From: Homarus americanus
Taxonomy: Eukaryota > Arthropoda > Malacostraca > Decapoda > Nephropidae
Assembly: GCF_018991925.1 (NCBI RefSeq)
Contig: NW_024742338.1
Span: forward strand, 2,828,495-2,892,494
Direction: 5' to 3'
DNA: 64,000 nucleotides
The position numbers and the translations under genes were made by a program. Positions within the stretch are counted from its first letter, which is position 1; every line of letters begins with the position of its first letter. The notes under the pieces were generated by a model. It ran no database searches, was not told the DNA's origin, and saw only the letters and a program-made list of their open reading frames with translations. Of this stretch, positions 61,012 through 64,000 are shown piece by piece.

Positions 61012-61165
61012 TCTGTCTAGTAATTGTCTAGTTGGCAACATTTGTATTGTCCAGTAATTAGCTAACTGGTAATACTCATTCTGCCCAGTAATTGGCTAGC
61101 TGGCAACTCCTCCTGTTCAGTGATTGGTCAGCGGGCATCTCTTCCCATCCAGTAAGTGACTAGGT
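61012..61165. repeat. Diverged tandem array around CCAGTAATTGGCTAGCTGGC
   Basis: About four copies with steps of 30-45 bp. Several carry an inverted CCAAT (ATTGG). Confidence 0.65.
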
Positions 61166-61461
61166 GGCAACCTGTCTTCGGATCAGCTGGACGATCAAAA
61201 CAAATTGAGTTTTTTTCCTTCACTGTAAATTATTTCCCATTTGTGTTCTATACATTTCCTGATTATATTTTCTGTTTTTTGTTTTGTTAATTTTTTGTGT
61301 ATTTCAATGTGTGATTATTATTGTTGTTGTTGTTGTTATTATTATTATTAGTGTTGTTGTTATCTTATTTGTTTATTTTTTAACCATTTTAACATTATAT
61401 TGTCACATGTGTACTGTCTGTGTCTTTTTCCCCCACAAACTTTTCATAGCTCTCCTCCTCC

Positions 61462-61705
61462 CCCGGCTTATCGATAGTCCAGATTATCGGTAGTCCGGCT
61501 TATCGATAGTCTGGCTTATCGAGAATCCGGCATATCGATAGTCCAGCTTATCTGTAGTCCGCATGTTGAAGTCCGGCATGTCAATAGTCCGGCATATCTA
61601 TAGTCCGGCATATCGAGAGTCCAGCTTATCTGGTAGTCCGGCTTATCTGTAGTCCGGCATATCTTAAGTCCGGTTTATCGGTAGTCCGGCTTATCGAATC
61701 CGGCA
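61462..61705. repeat. 16-bp array CGGCTTATCGATAGTC upstream of the exon
   Basis: About 15 copies. Perfect TATCGATA lies at 61469-61476, 61501-61508 and 61533-61540, with later copies decayed. It ends about 250 bp before the exon acceptor. Confidence 0.88.
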
Positions 61706-61918
61706 CTTGATACGCCATTTAGGTACAGTCAGCCAAAGATGCATTAACCCCTACCTTGGCTCTCTTAATGTTAATTTTACCTGGTGAATAGGAAGGCTGT
61801 CTGTAATGGTGTTTGTGATTGGTGGATCTATTTTCTTCATTATTTAAGTACGGGGGTTTGGAAACTTCTCTCTCCCTCTCATAGACCTCTCACTAACCTC
61901 CTATCATCACCCCTACAC

Positions 61919-61952
61919 ATCTAACTCTCTCTCTCTCTCTCTTCCCCTTCAG
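61919..61952 (+). promoter_or_regulatory. Splice acceptor: branch point, CT-repeat polypyrimidine tract and AG
   Basis: A CTAAC branch-point-like pentamer (61921-61925) lies 28 nt upstream of the AG at 61951-61952. The space between is a (CT)n microsatellite ending CTTCCCCTTCAG, so a simple repeat serves as the polypyrimidine tract of this exon. An alternative AG two bases downstream (61953-61954) would give a phase-0 start at the Cys codon. Confidence 0.75.
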
Positions 61953-62091
61953 AGTGCACACTACCCCCGTTATGGCATGACGGCTGGTTTCACTCGGGAT
62001 TCGAAGGCCCAGTTACTATTAATGAAGACAGCATCAGTTTCAAGGGCGTCTGTATCAAGAAAGACGCCGACCGATACCTCCTCAAAGACAA
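61953..62091 (+). CDS. Internal coding exon of a Cys/Trp-rich, probably secreted arthropod protein (partial gene)
   Basis: This is the only convincing host coding exon in the window. The 139-bp exon carries 2 nt of a split codon, 45 full open codons and 2 nt of the next split codon. The peptide starts CTLPPLWHDGWFHSGFEGPV and later has a KGVC motif and a charged stretch ending YLLKD. The other two forward frames are worse: one stops at once, and the other is open but low in complexity. From memory, the pattern Cys-x3-Pro-x-Trp-x-x-x-Trp-Phe-x-Ser-Gly followed by Lys-Gly-x-Cys matches the N-terminal module of a family of insect and crustacean extracellular proteins of unknown function (DUF7044/DUF704x type). 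The two cysteines would then be disulfide partners. Start and end phases differ (1 nt in from upstream, 2 nt left over), so it is an internal exon. I found no first exon, signal peptide or following exon in the window. The family name is a recollection. The exon call itself is well supported. Confidence 0.8.
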
Positions 62092-62100
62092 GTAAGTAAT
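62092..62100 (+). promoter_or_regulatory. Splice donor GTAAGTAAT
   Basis: The exon ends ...GACAA and is followed at 62092 by GTAAGT, the consensus metazoan donor. Reading through gives an in-frame TAA right after the AAG codon, as expected if the open frame belongs only to the exon. A (GT)n tract begins a few bases into the intron (62106-62155). Confidence 0.8.
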
Positions 62101-62102
62101 AC

Positions 62103-62105
<3 letters not shown>

Positions 62106-62155
<50 letters not shown>
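62106..62155. repeat. GT microsatellite in the intron after the exon
   Basis: An uninterrupted (GT)n beginning about 14 bases downstream of the donor site. Confidence 0.95.
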
Positions 62156-62156
<1 letters not shown>

Positions 62157-62790
62157 GCCTCAGTAGCTGCCTCATGAACGATATGTATGCGTGTGTAGAG
62201 TCTTGTATTATTTCAGTAGACTTGTTACACACCCGTTGTATGTCTGTGTATGATCGATGCCTCATGCAAGACTGAGCGCCGCACTCGTATATGCGTTGTA
62301 TGATCCTGTGCAGTCGTGTTGCCCTTGTGTATCAATACACCCTTGTTACACGTATACATGTTTGTGTATGACTGTCTGGCGTACATGACTGTGTATGTTA
62401 GTGCGTGAACGTGTATGGCTGTATGTGCGTGTGTGAACATGTATGACTGCAATGTTAAATAGATTGATTGATAGATATGAACATACATAAAAAATACATA
62501 CAAACATACATACATACATACATACATACATACAGTCTCATTTCCGTTTAAACCAATAAAATAACAAAGTAACTTAATCAACAAAGAACAAAAGCCAAAC
62601 CTCAATAACGAAAAATAACAATAACGAAATAGTGAGTAAAAAAAAATAAATAAATAACGAAATATATTGGAAAACGGGAAATTAAATCAAGATGAAAGAA
62701 AACGGAGCCACGAGAGAAAACTGTTAGGGGGTAATTAATGTAATCAACCACTTGCTAACCACATTGAAACAACCAAATGAAAAAAAAAGC
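62156..62790. other. Probable intronic sequence
   Basis: GTGTATG-rich at 62185-62450, (CATA)n at 62506-62533, then A-rich sequence. No following exon was recognised. Confidence 0.5.
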
Positions 62791-62794
62791 GATT

Positions 62795-62995
62795 TGACGT
62801 AGATGTGTGGAAATGTGTATGTAAAATGTGTATGTGTGGAAATGTGTATGTAAAATGTGTATGTGTGGAAATGTGTATGTAAAATGTATGTGTGGAAATG
62901 TGTATGTAAAATGTGTATGTGTGGAAATGTGTATGTAAAATGTGTATGTGTGGAAATGTGTATGTAAAATGTGTATGTGTGGAAATGTATATAGA
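62795..62995. repeat. 29-bp array GGAAATGTGTATGTAAAATG
   Basis: About seven copies of the unit followed by TGTATGTGT. One copy lacks TG. Confidence 0.92.
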
Positions 62996-63141
62996 TGTGA
63001 AATATATACAGTATTTAGAAATATATGTAAATACTGTATGTTTTAATACATGGTATACTGTATATGCAATTAATACAGTGTATGGATAAATATTAATCCT
63101 TTGACTAATTGAGACAACATTATGATAGATTGTGTGTACTG

Positions 63142-63147
<6 letters not shown>

Positions 63148-63182
<35 letters not shown>
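63148..63182. repeat. GT microsatellite
   Basis: (GT)n of about 34 bp. Confidence 0.95.
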
Positions 63183-63399
63183 TGAAAGATCATAGATTGG
63201 TTGGTCAATATTTAAGTAACTTTTTGTGCATATTTTAATTTATTTTATTTTTTAATATTTTAATTTTCTCATTTATTCATTTTTATTTTTGTTATTAATT
63301 TTATCTATTCTTTCATTATCATCTTTACTCTATTTTGTTGTTGTTTATTGTTATTTGTTGTTGTTTGTTGTAGTTGTAGTGGTTGTTAGGTGTTTACAG

Positions 63400-63630
63400 A
63401 CCTGTTGACGTCACTCTTTGTTTATACTGGTGACGTCACTCTTCGTAGTAGTGGTGACGTCACGGTTTGTTTACATTGATGATTTTATAATCGTTTTGTC
63501 CTAATTGATTACGTCATAGTTGTGTATATACTGTATGATAAATGCTGGGAATGATAGTATATTGATTACGTCACAATGACCATCTTAATTAACGATGTTG
63601 TAGTTTATTGATGCATGTGACGTCATAAGT
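63400..63630. promoter_or_regulatory. Cluster of four TGACGTCA palindromes
   Basis: TGACGTCA starts at 63406, 63431, 63455 and 63618, the first three about 24 bp apart, with related ATTACGTCA at about 63509 and 63564. Unlike the 25-kb array the flanks differ, so this is a looser cluster. Confidence 0.5.
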
Positions 63631-63661
63631 ACTGCAGTGTTTATCGCCCGCCCAGTACAGT

Positions 63662-63663
<2 letters not shown>

Positions 63664-63730
<67 letters not shown>
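63664..63730. repeat. GT microsatellite, about 67 bp
   Basis: An uninterrupted (GT)n. The remainder to 64000 is AT-rich with no feature recognised. Confidence 0.95.
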
Positions 63731-63731
<1 letters not shown>

Positions 63732-64000
63732 AATAACTTTATCTCCATAAATGACAACAGCAGAAAAAATAGCTACAATTGAGTTTAGTAAATTTTAGAA
63801 TATGTTGCGTCACTGATTGCAAATTGAGAATCTATATTAGTGAAAAAAAAAGCTCTCATTTGATTTTGGTGTTGATGGTACTGGTGTTGTCTCTCTGGTA
63901 ATGTACGGTAATAGAAATACTAAAATTAATTAATTATTCTTTTATTGTTTTATTTTTACACTAACTGAATAATAAAACCCATTTTAAAAGACTTTGGTAA

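Overview
This window reads as nuclear DNA of an arthropod, most likely a decapod crustacean. The evidence is an extreme density of long dinucleotide microsatellites, interstitial TTAGG arrays (the arthropod telomere unit), spliceosomal exon signals, and relics of LINE families that I recall from crustacean genomes. No prokaryotic operon, phage, CRISPR or defence system is visible. By eye, well over half of the window is simple repeat or short-period minisatellite, and almost every long open frame is a translation of such a repeat (HTHT, VCVC, VVVV, SLSL, PPHT and similar).

Layout. 0-5 kb: GT/AC tracts, a 70-bp array, a CRE-type 31-bp array, a 52-bp array built on paired TGACCT half-sites, a solo LINE 3' end and a 27-bp array. 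5-10 kb: 15- and 18-bp arrays, a GGT tract, TTAGG-like and GA/CT tracts, and a LINE ORF2 C-terminal fragment with a C2H2 finger at 8.9-9.2 kb. 10-17.5 kb: a 31-bp array, pyrimidine minisatellite, and 1.9 kb of GGT and GGTACA/GGTGCA repeats. 17.8-18.5 kb: a tRNA-derived SINE with a hAT-type MITE inserted in it, both with target-site duplications. 19-29.5 kb: a series of minisatellites. 29.7-31.6 kb: about 1 kb of polypyrimidine followed directly by about 0.8 kb of polypurine. 32-44.5 kb: GGAT, ATT, GT (one tract of about 219 bp), 121-bp, CACCATAAGT and GGTGATAAT arrays. 44.7-47.95 kb: a decayed endonuclease/reverse-transcriptase LINE on the minus strand with its 3' tail. 49-50.2 kb: a homogeneous AT-rich 31-bp array. 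50.8-55.3 kb: G-rich and CT-rich minisatellites. 56.8-57 kb: a CRE + CCAAT 41-bp array. 58-59.8 kb: a CT-rich array. 61-62.1 kb: repeats followed by the only convincing host coding exon.

That exon (61953-62091, plus strand) has a branch point, a CT-repeat polypyrimidine tract, an AG acceptor, 45 open codons and a GTAAGT donor. Its peptide has a Cys/Trp-rich motif that I recall from a family of arthropod secreted or membrane proteins of unknown function (DUF704x-type). The window is therefore probably mostly intronic and intergenic DNA around one gene that extends beyond it.

The most notable non-genic signal is recurrence of transcription-factor-like motifs inside otherwise unrelated arrays. 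I count 22 perfect TGACGTCA palindromes, DR1 and DR4 arrangements of TGACCT/AGGTCA, six AACCGGTT palindromes, three TATCGATA sites and several CCAAT boxes. Whether any of these is functional cannot be told from sequence alone.
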